A stretch of DNA of 6,436 nt, from positions 1 to 6,436 of the forward strand of contig JAEUHU010000580.1 of assembly GCA_016793305.1 (NCBI GenBank), given 5' to 3'. Shown piece after piece: positions 1-5,979 of the stretch. The position numbers and the translations under genes are program-made. The DNA is from Planctomycetota bacterium (GTDB lineage: Bacteria; Planctomycetota; UBA1135; UBA2386). Position 1 is the stretch's first letter; every line of letters begins with the position of its first letter. Below the pieces are notes generated by a model. That model worked only from the letters and a program-made list of their open reading frames with translations, had not been told where the DNA came from and searched no databases.

Positions 1-668
1 TCGGCGAGCCAGCGGCGCGCTGCCGCGATCGCCGTGCGCGCGTGCTGTGGGCCGAGTTCCTTCACGAAGAACGTGCTGTCGAAGATCGACAGGTAGCTGC
101 GGCCGCCGACCGTCAGGTAGTTCGGGCGCGCGAAGTAGTTCGCCGCCAGCAGTGCTACGAAGCGCACGAAGTCGTCGACGTCGCTCGGCACGAAGCGCGC
201 CGGGTCGAGCACCGGCAGGTCGGCCCGCTGCACCGGCAGCACCCGCCGCGGCATGCGATTGGCCCACATGCACGCGAACGGGGCCGTGCTGCCGAGGGGG
301 CCCTGCAGGAAGCCGCGGTCGAGGCCCTGTTCGAACACGCGCTTGCCGCGGCACCAGAACACGCCGAACACGAACGCGTCGACGCCGTGGGCCCGGGCCA
401 GCGCGAGCCGCTGGCCGAACGCCGCCGGGTCGGTGTCGTCGTACTCGCCGAGCAGCGGCACCTTCGGCTGCCTGTGGCCAGGGAAGCGCGGCCGGCAGCC
501 GCGCACCAGTTCCCACTCGGTGAAGCCCGGGTGGAAGGCTTGGTCCCGCTCGGCGATCGGGTGCCAGCCGGTGTAGACGTACGCCGCGGTGCGCATCGGG
601 CCGCGGTTGTAGCGGCGGGCGGGGCGGCCGACGAAGCGTTCGCGGCGGGTTCGTGGCGCCCGTGCCAT
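1..668 (-). CDS. WbsX / GH99-like domain protein, N-terminal part (cut by left window edge)
   Basis: The visible part is 222 codons, read from ATG at 668 down to base 3, with no stop before the edge. The family (Glyco_tranf_WbsX, GH99-like TIM barrels) is found in O-antigen and capsule loci and in rhamnan-type glycosyltransferase proteins. Its chemistry is poorly defined. Motifs in family order: AAYVYTGWHP (residues 28-37), HPGFTEWELV (46-55), RFPGHRQPKVPLLGEYDDTD (61-80), GVDAFVFGVFW (95-105), FACMWANRMPRR (131-142) and RPNYLTVGGRSYLSIFDSTF (181-200). These match the family pattern of GFTEW, GH-QP, a YD step, GI-GF-YW, WAN and PNYL-V-GRP. The usual WANENWTRRWDG block is replaced by WANRMPRRVLPVQ, so this is a divergent subgroup. 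The catalytic C-terminal half lies outside the window. The first 24 residues are Arg-rich, and ATG at 596 (MRTAAYVYTG) is a credible alternative start directly before the first barrel strand; neither start has a clear Shine-Dalgarno. It is divergent from the sigma gene. Family confidence is good; substrate is unknown. Confidence 0.82.
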   Translation of the reverse strand, partial: MARAPRTRRERFVGRPARRYNRGPMRTAAYVYTGWHPIAERDQAFHPGFTEWELVRGCRPRFPGHRQPKVPLLGEYDDTDPAAFGQRLALARAHGVDAFVFGVFWCRGKRVFEQGLDRGFLQGPLGSTAPFACMWANRMPRRVLPVQRADLPVLDPARFVPSDVDDFVRFVALLAANYFARPNYLTVGGRSYLSIFDSTFFVKELGPQHARTAIAAARRWLA

Positions 669-731
669 CGGCGGCAGGAAGTTCGACCCTGGCGCTGTCC
701 CTCGTGGTGCTCTGCCGGACAATCGCGCGCC
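669..731. promoter_or_regulatory. Divergent intergenic spacer between WbsX-like gene and sigma factor gene
   Basis: This 63-base gap separates the two divergent starts (135 bases if the minus-strand gene begins at 596). The best sigma70-like element on the plus strand is GACAAT at 718-723 (4 of 6 to TATAAT), with only a poor -35 (ctgtcc, 695-700). If it is used, transcription would begin about 730, almost at the GTG start at 732, giving a leaderless or near-leaderless message. No purine-rich ribosome site precedes the GTG, which is compatible with this. The GGAAGTT at 678-684 recalls an ECF -35 but has no matching -10 at the right distance. No convincing promoter is seen for the minus strand. 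Treat this as a weak call. Confidence 0.22.
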
Positions 732-1265
732 GTGGATTCCCGCGACCTGTTCGAGATCCTGACCCGCGAGCACATCGACTCGGTGCGGGCCTTCCTGCTC
801 AGCTCGCTGCGCGACAGCGTCGCCGCCGAGGACGTGCTGCAGGAGACCTTCCTGGTCGCCTGGCGGATCCTCGATCGCTACGACCGCAAGCTGCCGTTCG
901 GTCCGTGGGTGCGCGGCATCGCCGCCAAGCTGGTCCTGAACCATCGCCGCAAGCTCGGCCGCAGTCGCGTGCACTTCTGCGACGAAGAGGTGCTGGGCCG
1001 CATCGACGACGGCTTCCGCGACTTCGCGACCCTGCAGGGCGACACGTTCGGCGAGAAGCTCGACGCGCTGCGCGACTGCCTGCACGTGTTGAGCGGCCCG
1101 CAGCGCGACTCGATCAAGATGCACTACGAGCTCGGCATGCACTGCAAGGAGATCGCCGAACGCCTCGGCATCGGCTTCGAGGCAGTCAAGAAGCACCTGC
1201 AGCGCGGCCGGGCCCAGTTGCTGCGCTGCCTGTCGCACAAGCTGCCGGAAGGAGAGGCGGTATGA
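732..1265 (+). CDS. ECF-type sigma-70 family RNA polymerase sigma factor
   Basis: This is a 177-residue alternative sigma factor, normal size for the ECF group, which directs core RNA polymerase to a small regulon and is usually held inactive by a cognate anti-sigma. Region 2 spans about residues 10-75: EDVLQETFLVAW (33-44) is the core-binding 2.2 segment, and FGPWVRGIAAKLVLNHRRK (56-74) is the 2.3/2.4 segment for -10 melting and recognition. Region 4 spans about 113-168: LSGPQRDSIKMHYELGMHCK (120-139) then EIAERLGIGFEAVKKHLQRG (140-159), the helix-turn-helix for the -35. A 35-residue linker joins them, and no extra C-terminal domain exists. GTG at 732 is chosen because the frame upstream is non-coding in character (antisense to the WbsX-like gene) and no nearer ATG/GTG gives a full region 2. 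There is no Shine-Dalgarno. The stop overlaps the next ATG by four bases (ATGA), so sigma and its partner are co-translated. Exact ECF group not assigned. Confidence 0.93.
   Translation: MDSRDLFEILTREHIDSVRAFLLSSLRDSVAAEDVLQETFLVAWRILDRYDRKLPFGPWVRGIAAKLVLNHRRKLGRSRVHFCDEEVLGRIDDGFRDFATLQGDTFGEKLDALRDCLHVLSGPQRDSIKMHYELGMHCKEIAERLGIGFEAVKKHLQRGRAQLLRCLSHKLPEGEAV
1247..1254 (+). promoter_or_regulatory. Strong Shine-Dalgarno for the membrane anti-sigma-like gene
   Basis: GGAAGGAG lies 7 bases before ATG 1262, inside the last codons of the sigma gene. It is the clearest ribosome site in the window, and it fixes the start of the downstream gene. It suggests the partner protein is made at least as efficiently as the sigma factor, as expected if it must titrate it. 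Confidence 0.7.
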
Positions 1266-2245
1266 ACCACGACGACCTGCCCGACGGGGTGCCCGCCGAG
1301 CTGCCGGGGAACGGCGGCGAACCCGGCCGCGGCCGCGAACTGGTGCCCGACGGCTGGCGCGAGCTCGACGACACGCTCGCCGACGGGCCCGCCCCGATGA
1401 CCGTGCCGCCCGAAGCGAAGCCCTGGCTCGCCGAGCAGCGCTTCGTGCACGGGCTGTTGCGCGCGCTGCACTCGCCGGACGTCGCCGCTCGCGAAGGCCG
1501 GATCGCCGCGATCCTCGGGGCCATCGACCGGGAGCGGTCGCGTTCGCCGCGGCGCCACTGGTTCGCGGTCGCCGCCGCAGCACTGCTGATGGCCTGCACC
1601 GTCGTCTGGCTGTCGCTGCCGCATCACTCGCCGACCGCGGTCGCGGCGGTCGAACGCGCCGTGGCCGAGTTGTCGCGCGACGTGGTGCGCGAGTACCGCC
1701 TGGAGATCCGCAACGAAGGGGAGGCTGGCCGACCGGCTGGGCAGCACGAGTTCGAGCTGCGGACGCGGCCAGGGGGACGCTTCCTGTTGCAGGGGCGGCT
1801 GGGCTTCGGCCAGATGCAGTTCGGCGAACTGCGGGTCGGCGCCGACGGCACCGAGGTCTGGTTCACCGGCGGCAACGGAATGCTGCGCCACGCGGTGCCG
1901 ATGCAGGAGCGCGAGCGGCTGATGCAGCAGTTCGGCAACCTGCTCGACGTCGGCTACTTCGACCTGCACGACCTGGTCAGGCGCATGCCCGCCGACTGCG
2001 AATTGCAGGTGGTCGGCAGCGAAGTCGGCAGCGACGGCCGGTCGCGGTTGCGCATCGAGGCGCGTGGTCGGGCGAACGGACGGGGCCGAGTGCACCGGGC
2101 CACCCTGCTGTGCGACGAAGCGAGCGGGATGATCGAGCGTCTCGAGGTCGAAGGCGACCGGCGGCGCGCTGGGCTCGGCCGCATGGTGCTCCAGTACGTC
2201 GGCGAACGCGCGGTCGACAGCGTCGACTTCCGGCGGCCCTGGTAG
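1262..2245 (+). CDS. Single-pass membrane protein with LolA/RseB-like outer domain; probable anti-sigma regulator
   Basis: The protein has 327 residues. Residues 1-98 form a polar, Pro/Gly-rich then helical cytosolic segment; the helical part WLAEQRFVHGLLRALH (55-70) to about 90 is the likely sigma-binding region. A single transmembrane helix lies at about 99-119 (FAVAAAALLMACTVVWLSLP, preceded by RSPRRHW), giving N-in topology. Residues about 125-327 look like a LolA/RseB-type half-barrel. They start with an amphipathic helix (VAAVERAVAELSRDVVREY) and contain paired strands with RTRPGGRFLLQG (168-179), a GADGTEVWF turn (193-201), CDEASGMIERLEVEGD (284-299) and the closing VDSVDFRRPW (318-327), typical of LolA-like proteins (dG-W, then D-tG-i-r, then -F-P). 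The LolA assignment is by pattern only. The HxxxCxxC zinc motif of classical anti-sigmas is absent. Its place directly after an ECF gene with an ATGA overlap and strong Shine-Dalgarno supports a regulatory role: the outer domain would sense an envelope signal and the inner part would hold the sigma factor. Unproven. Confidence 0.8.
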   Translation: MNHDDLPDGVPAELPGNGGEPGRGRELVPDGWRELDDTLADGPAPMTVPPEAKPWLAEQRFVHGLLRALHSPDVAAREGRIAAILGAIDRERSRSPRRHWFAVAAAALLMACTVVWLSLPHHSPTAVAAVERAVAELSRDVVREYRLEIRNEGEAGRPAGQHEFELRTRPGGRFLLQGRLGFGQMQFGELRVGADGTEVWFTGGNGMLRHAVPMQERERLMQQFGNLLDVGYFDLHDLVRRMPADCELQVVGSEVGSDGRSRLRIEARGRANGRGRVHRATLLCDEASGMIERLEVEGDRRRAGLGRMVLQYVGERAVDSVDFRRPW

Positions 2246-2283
2246 CCGGCGCCGGGCGCTTCTCGGCAGCCGGACTTCGTCCG
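2246..2283 (+). terminator. Two tandem hairpins after the sigma operon, possible weak terminator
   Basis: Immediately after the TAG stop there is a hairpin GCCGGG (2251-2256) with CTCGGC (2262-2267), six pairs including one G-U and a five-base loop. A second hairpin follows, CGGAC (2271-2275) with GTCCG (2279-2283) and a TTC loop. The 10-base palindrome CCGGCGCCGG (2246-2255) overlaps the first. No T-run follows either stem, so this is not a canonical intrinsic terminator. It could slow or protect the 3' end, or mean nothing in such GC-rich DNA. Confidence 0.25.
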
Positions 2284-2310
2284 TGACCAACGCGGCGAGG
2301 CGCCTATGAT
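2283..2310 (+). promoter_or_regulatory. Sigma70-like promoter upstream of the 1196-residue membrane protein gene
   Basis: GTGACC (2283-2288, 4 of 6 to TTGACA) is followed after 16 bases by TATGAT (2305-2310, 5 of 6 to TATAAT), an unusually AT-rich hexamer for this region. Initiation would fall near 2317, leaving a leader of about 18 bases before ATG 2335. It argues that the large gene is transcribed independently of the sigma operon. The -35 overlaps the second hairpin of the spacer. Confidence 0.42.
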
Positions 2311-2338
2311 CGCGCCGAGTCGCCTGCGGGCCGCATGA
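2306..2338 (+). other. Possible 10-codon leader ORF overlapping the start of the next gene
   Basis: ATG at 2306 opens a short frame encoding MIAPSRLRAA. It ends with TGA at 2336-2338, overlapping ATG 2335 as ATGA. A GAGG (2297-2300) sits 5 bases before it, while the large gene itself has no Shine-Dalgarno. That would fit re-initiation or coupling from a leader peptide. However, the ATG is also part of the TATGAT hexamer, so a transcript from that promoter would not contain it; only read-through from the sigma operon would. May be chance. Confidence 0.15.
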
Positions 2339-5300
2339 AGTCCGACCCTTCGCCTTCCACCCAGCGCCTGCGCGAACTGCTGCACGAGGCAGCACCCGAT
2401 CCCGAGGCGACGGTGTGCGCGCTGCGGGAGGCGCGCTGGCAGGTTGCTGGCCGGGCCGCCCTGGCCCACGAACTGGCGGCCTACGAACTGCGCCTGCTGG
2501 CCTCGCACGAGGTCGCGCAGCCGACGGCACCCGGGGCGCTCGCCGAGGCCCGGACCGAGTGGTTGCGCATGCGGTTGCGGGTGTTGGCCGAGGCGCCGGC
2601 GGAGGCTGCGGTGGTGCTCGACCTTGCCGAGGTCCGAGCGTTGGCCATGGCCGTGGGAGAGGGCAAGCTCGCGCAGGACTGCGCGAACGCGATCGCCGCG
2701 GCGGTCGAGCGGGTGGCGCCGTCGCCGGCCATCGAGCAGGAGGTCGCAGAGCGCTTCGCCGCGCTGGCGACCGCGATCGACGAGATGCCCTTGCTGGAGC
2801 AGCGCACGTCGCTGCGTTGCATCGGCGAGGCGGTGCTGCTGCTGGCCCGGCGGGCGAGCTGCCGCAGGACCGAGCGGCTCGGCCGGCGGTTGCTGCGAGC
2901 CGCCGACGACCGCGAACTCGCGCGGCGCATGGAGGCACGCTTCGGGGCGCGCGGCGTCTCGGCGATCGAGACGACCAACTTCGTGCTGCTGCTGGTGGTC
3001 CTGTGCACCCTGGTCGCCGAGGCGGCGCTGGAGCTCACGCCCGGGCAGCTGCACGTGCTGCACTGGATCGACGCGCTGGCGTGCACGTTCTTCCTGCTCG
3101 ACTTCCTGGTCGAGCTGCTGCTGCACCCGTCGCGCGGTTCGTGGTTCCTGCGCAACGCCCTGACCGACCTGGTGCCGGCGATCCCGTCGGTGCTGTTCCT
3201 GCTGCCCGAGGTCGACGTGCCGACGGTGGTGGACGGGGCGATCGCGTTGCGCGTGTTGCGGCTCATGCGCATCACCTGGGCGGCCCGCTACGTGCAGGCG
3301 CTGCGGCCGCTGCTGCGCTCGCTGCGGTTGCTGCTGTTCCTGGTGCGCGGCCTCGACGGGCTGGCGGCGCGCTTCGCGCAGCTGCTGAACCGCGAGTTCG
3401 TGTTCGTGCCCGGCGCGGCCGAAGTGCGTCGCCCGGTGCACGAGAGCGACGTGCGCGACCTGGTGTTCGCGGCCCTGCTGCGCGAACGCGAACTGCTGCC
3501 GCTGCTGCCGGCGGAGGCACGCACCCGTCAGTCGCTCGCGGCGGCGGCGAATCTGCGTGGCATCGCGGAGCAACTCGGCGTCGACGGAGCGGTGCGCTGC
3601 GGTGCTACGGCCGGGGCCGGGGCCGGGCGCGAACTGCCGATCGACGAGGCGATCGAGTTCTTGTGGGCGCTCAGGCCGCAAGACCTCGGCCGTTGGCTGC
3701 GGCCAGCCGACATCGCTTCGCTCGACCGCGTCGTGCGCGTGCTGTCGGTGGCGCCGGTGCGCTGGTTGCCGCTGATCCGCCGCGTCGCGGTGTGCCCGCT
3801 GCCGGCGACGCCCGAGGAACGCATCGTCCGGCTCGGCCGGCGCATCGCCGACTGGCTCGAGTCCTGGCACGGCCGCATGCTGTTCTTCGCCGACCTGCAC
3901 GGCATCGTCACCGGCCCGCAGATCCTCGATCGCGTGGCCACGGCGCTGGTCAAGGCGACGCAGCGACCGGCGGTGCGCCTCGTGCTGTTCGGCGGCCTGT
4001 TCTCGCTGCCGCGCCTGTTCGGCCTGCGTTTTGGCGCCACGGTCAGCACGTCGCTGCTGGTGCTCGGCGTGATCTGCTTCGGCTTGTTGCTGCTCGGCCA
4101 CTGGCTGAAGCGGCTCGCCGGCCAGGCGGCCGAGGCCTACCGGCTGACCAGCGAGGCGCACTTCCTGTCGCACCTCGAGCGCCACAAGCTGCACTACGAG
4201 GACGCCGACCTGGCCTTCCTGGCGGCGCGCGTGTTCGGTGAGGGCGAGCCGGCGGCGCACGGCGTGCGGCTGCTGCGCGGCCAGCTCGACAGCGTGCGCA
4301 CCGGTGTGCCGGTGGCCGACGCGGTGGCCCCCGACGAGATCCGCCTGGAGGCGAACCGGACCGCCCTGCTCTACCTGCACTATCTCGACGGCGCCCCGTT
4401 GCACGGCAGCGACGTGCAGACGACCGAGCAGCTGCTCGCCAACACGTCGCTGCTGAACCTGCGCCTGTCGTTCCTCGGCTTCGACGCGCGCGAGAAGAAG
4501 CGGCTGCGCAAGCTGAAGCTCGACGACGGCTCGCTGTTCAGCGGGCCGTACCTGTGGTTCCGCTTCATCACCGAGAGCATCGCCGTCGAGGCGGCGAAGC
4601 GCATCGACGGCTACAACCGGTACTGCATCCCGACCGCGGAGCGGGGGCTCGCCGAGCCGGCGGCGATCGCGGCGATGCGCGACTGGCTGGAACGGCGGCG
4701 CGATCCCCGCGGCGGCCGCACGCCGAAGGACAGCGACGGCCGGGTGCAGCACGGCTACCAGACGACCGAGTTCACGGCGCTCGACTTCGTCGGCGGCGAT
4801 CCCGAGCGCGACCGGCACATCGGCGCCCTGTTCGGCGACGAGGTGCTGGAGGTCGTGCGCATCGACCGCCGCACCATGGTGCGCGAGATCTTCGGCACAC
4901 GCCCGGTGCACCACCTGCCGCAGCAGGATCGCAGCTTCAACCCGCTGCGCTTCTACGAACGGCGGTTGTCGCGCGGCCGCGTGCTGCTGGCGCCGTTGCT
5001 GCTGGCGCTGCGGTTCCTGCGCAGCTTCGGCTGGCTGGTCGGACGCGTGCGCCGCATCGTCCGCGAGGTGCTCGATCCGGAGCTGGCGATGCAGCGGCGC
5101 GAGATCGGTCAGGCGCCGTTCGCGGTGGCGCAGCGCAAGATCCACCGGATGAAGGCGCCCGGGCTGCTGGAGGCGATCCGGCTGCGGCTGGAGCTCGACC
5201 CGGCCTACGCCGGGGCGCCGGCCGGCTGGAGCAGCGGCACGCCGTTCGCCGACGCGCCCGAGTTCGAGCGCGACCTGCGGTTCCTGCACCTGCGCGAGCG

Positions 5301-5925
5301 CGAGGCGTCGGCGTTGCGGGACCAGGCGGCGCTGGTGCGGCAGCAGATCGAAGGGCTGCACGCGGCGCTCGCCGGGTTGCCGGACCTCGCGACGGGGCCC
5401 ACTTCGGCCGACCAGCGGGCGGCCGGCGAACTGGCGGTCGGCTGTGCCTGGATCGCCGACCGGGACGGCGCGCGCACGCTGCTGTTCGCGGAACGTTGGC
5501 GCAGCGAGGTGCTCGCCGAGCTGGTGGCGCAGCGCGCGCGCTTGCCGTTCGGGCAGAGGGCATGGCTCTGGGTGCGCGGCCGCTTCGTCGCGCATCCCGT
5601 CGATCGCTGGCTCGTCCGGCACGGTCGCGGCTCGGACCGCCACACGGTCGCGGCCCTGCAGGTCGCCTGGCAGAGGGACCTCGGCGGCGCGCGCGAACTG
5701 CTGGCGGCGTGGTCGGCCCTGCCGGCCGGGGCGTCGCCGGCGGCAGCGGCGATCGAGACCCTGCGCACGGCGTTCCGCCGTGGGCCGGCGATCCGGCGCG
5801 ACCTGATGGCGCTGCGCGCGGTGCAGTCGCTGGCGGTGCTCGACATCCGCAACTACCGCGAGCTGGTGTTCCGGCTCGGCGACTACGGTCGTGAGGGCGA
5901 GCACGCCGACGCGGCGCTGCCGTGA
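2335..5925 (+). CDS. Large membrane protein with poreless voltage-sensor (S1-S4) domain, otherwise unrecognised
   Basis: The protein has 1196 residues. Residues 1-207 are helical, Arg/Ala/Glu-rich and likely cytosolic. Residues 208-335 form a four-helix voltage-sensor-like domain (detailed separately). No S5-pore-S6 follows: the next stretch (about 324-352) is a charged amphipathic helix, and no TVGYG-like filter occurs anywhere. Residues 360-545 are soluble and helical with a Gly/Ala linker at 422-431. A hydrophobic hairpin follows at about 546-564 and 568-590 (GVICFGLLLLGHWL). Residues 595-880 hold aromatic-rich blocks such as ERHKLHYEDADLAFLAARVF (614-633), GPYLWFRFITESIAVEAAKR (737-756) and RSFNPLRFYERR (866-877). 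Another hydrophobic stretch lies at 883-903, and a charged, coiled-coil-like segment at 974-1015. I recognise no enzyme motif. The start is the first ATG of the open frame, with no Shine-Dalgarno, 89 bases after the sigma operon. The voltage-sensor identity suggests response to membrane potential. The output function is unknown, and classical channel function is unlikely without a pore. Confidence 0.88.
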   Translation: MKSDPSPSTQRLRELLHEAAPDPEATVCALREARWQVAGRAALAHELAAYELRLLASHEVAQPTAPGALAEARTEWLRMRLRVLAEAPAEAAVVLDLAEVRALAMAVGEGKLAQDCANAIAAAVERVAPSPAIEQEVAERFAALATAIDEMPLLEQRTSLRCIGEAVLLLARRASCRRTERLGRRLLRAADDRELARRMEARFGARGVSAIETTNFVLLLVVLCTLVAEAALELTPGQLHVLHWIDALACTFFLLDFLVELLLHPSRGSWFLRNALTDLVPAIPSVLFLLPEVDVPTVVDGAIALRVLRLMRITWAARYVQALRPLLRSLRLLLFLVRGLDGLAARFAQLLNREFVFVPGAAEVRRPVHESDVRDLVFAALLRERELLPLLPAEARTRQSLAAAANLRGIAEQLGVDGAVRCGATAGAGAGRELPIDEAIEFLWALRPQDLGRWLRPADIASLDRVVRVLSVAPVRWLPLIRRVAVCPLPATPEERIVRLGRRIADWLESWHGRMLFFADLHGIVTGPQILDRVATALVKATQRPAVRLVLFGGLFSLPRLFGLRFGATVSTSLLVLGVICFGLLLLGHWLKRLAGQAAEAYRLTSEAHFLSHLERHKLHYEDADLAFLAARVFGEGEPAAHGVRLLRGQLDSVRTGVPVADAVAPDEIRLEANRTALLYLHYLDGAPLHGSDVQTTEQLLANTSLLNLRLSFLGFDAREKKRLRKLKLDDGSLFSGPYLWFRFITESIAVEAAKRIDGYNRYCIPTAERGLAEPAAIAAMRDWLERRRDPRGGRTPKDSDGRVQHGYQTTEFTALDFVGGDPERDRHIGALFGDEVLEVVRIDRRTMVREIFGTRPVHHLPQQDRSFNPLRFYERRLSRGRVLLAPLLLALRFLRSFGWLVGRVRRIVREVLDPELAMQRREIGQAPFAVAQRKIHRMKAPGLLEAIRLRLELDPAYAGAPAGWSSGTPFADAPEFERDLRFLHLREREASALRDQAALVRQQIEGLHAALAGLPDLATGPTSADQRAAGELAVGCAWIADRDGARTLLFAERWRSEVLAELVAQRARLPFGQRAWLWVRGRFVAHPVDRWLVRHGRGSDRHTVAALQVAWQRDLGGARELLAAWSALPAGASPAAAAIETLRTAFRRGPAIRRDLMALRAVQSLAVLDIRNYRELVFRLGDYGREGEHADAALP
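2956..3339 (+). other. Voltage-sensor domain (S1-S4) within the large membrane protein
   Basis: This covers residues 208-335. S1 is about 211-232, S2 about 241-263, S3 about 271-291 and S4 about 301-320. By eye, against remembered Kv1.2, D246, F253 and D256 in S2 line up with E226, F233 and E236, which include the charge-transfer centre Phe. The following FLVELLLHPSRGSWF parallels FLVRFFACPSKAGFF. D278 in S3 (NALTDLVPAIP) parallels D259 (NIIDIVAIIP). S4 reads ALRVLRLMRITWAARYV with Arg at 306, 309, 312 and 318, matching R294, R297, R300 and K306; W315 replaces the fourth Arg. Such agreement across S2, S3 and S4 makes an Ion_trans-type (PF00520) sensor fold likely. The S1 acidic residue that confers proton selectivity in Hv1 appears to be Cys224, so a plain proton channel is not indicated. 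Confidence 0.78.
3609..3627 (+). repeat. Short GGGGCC repeat in the coding sequence (Gly/Ala linker)
   Basis: Within the large gene, GGCC is followed by two GGGGCC units and a final GGG. The run encodes part of the linker ATAGAGAGR (423-431) between two helical segments. The four closely spaced G-runs could fold as a two-tier G-quadruplex on the coding strand. It may be a replication-slippage site varying in length among relatives. No functional claim. Confidence 0.45.
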
Positions 5926-5949
5926 ACCGAGGAACCTGGGGTCGAGGCC

Positions 5950-5979
5950 TTGTGATCGGTCCGGGCTCGGCCATATACT
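5950..5979 (+). promoter_or_regulatory. Sigma70-like promoter of the YceI-family gene
   Basis: TTGTGA (5950-5955, 4 of 6) and TATACT (5974-5979, 5 of 6) are separated by 18 bases, in a local AT-rich patch unlike its surroundings. Initiation near 5986 would leave about 31 bases of leader before ATG 6017. An alternative reading uses TTGACG (5979-5984, 5 of 6 to TTGACA) as -35, but the sequence 17 bases on (CCGTAA) is a poor -10 and would start transcription at the ATG. The first reading is preferred. Confidence 0.55.

Noticed and set aside
678..712. GGAAGTT as an ECF-type -35 for autoregulation of the sigma operon
   Set aside because: No matching -10 element is found 15-17 bases downstream, and a single short match in this composition is not evidence.
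42..731. Plus-strand extension of the sigma factor frame by 230 codons
   Set aside because: It is antisense to the WbsX-like gene, whose motifs are clear on the minus strand. The translated extension is Arg/Ala/His-rich with no domain, and the sigma protein is complete from GTG 732.
653..1261. Upstream extension of the membrane anti-sigma-like frame to ATG 653
   Set aside because: It would run in a second frame through the whole sigma gene. ATG 1262 has an excellent Shine-Dalgarno and the ATGA overlap.
1262..1560. Zinc-binding anti-sigma domain (HxxxCxxC) in the N-terminus of the sigma partner
   Set aside because: There is no cysteine in residues 1-100, so the classical motif is absent.
1124..2938. 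A 604-codon minus-strand frame across the sigma operon and the start of the large gene
   Set aside because: The translation is Pro/Arg/Ala-rich and featureless, and it overlaps three genes with real motifs in the opposite strand.
2956..4104. A complete potassium channel (voltage sensor plus pore)
   Set aside because: No TVGYG/GFG-type filter and no S5-S6 pair follow S4. The next hydrophobic hairpin is about 200 residues away and has no filter-like loop.
2415..4241. A 608-codon alternative plus-strand frame inside the large gene
   Set aside because: It has an Arg/Gly/Ala-rich product of frame-shifted GC-rich codons; the voltage-sensor domain is in the other frame.
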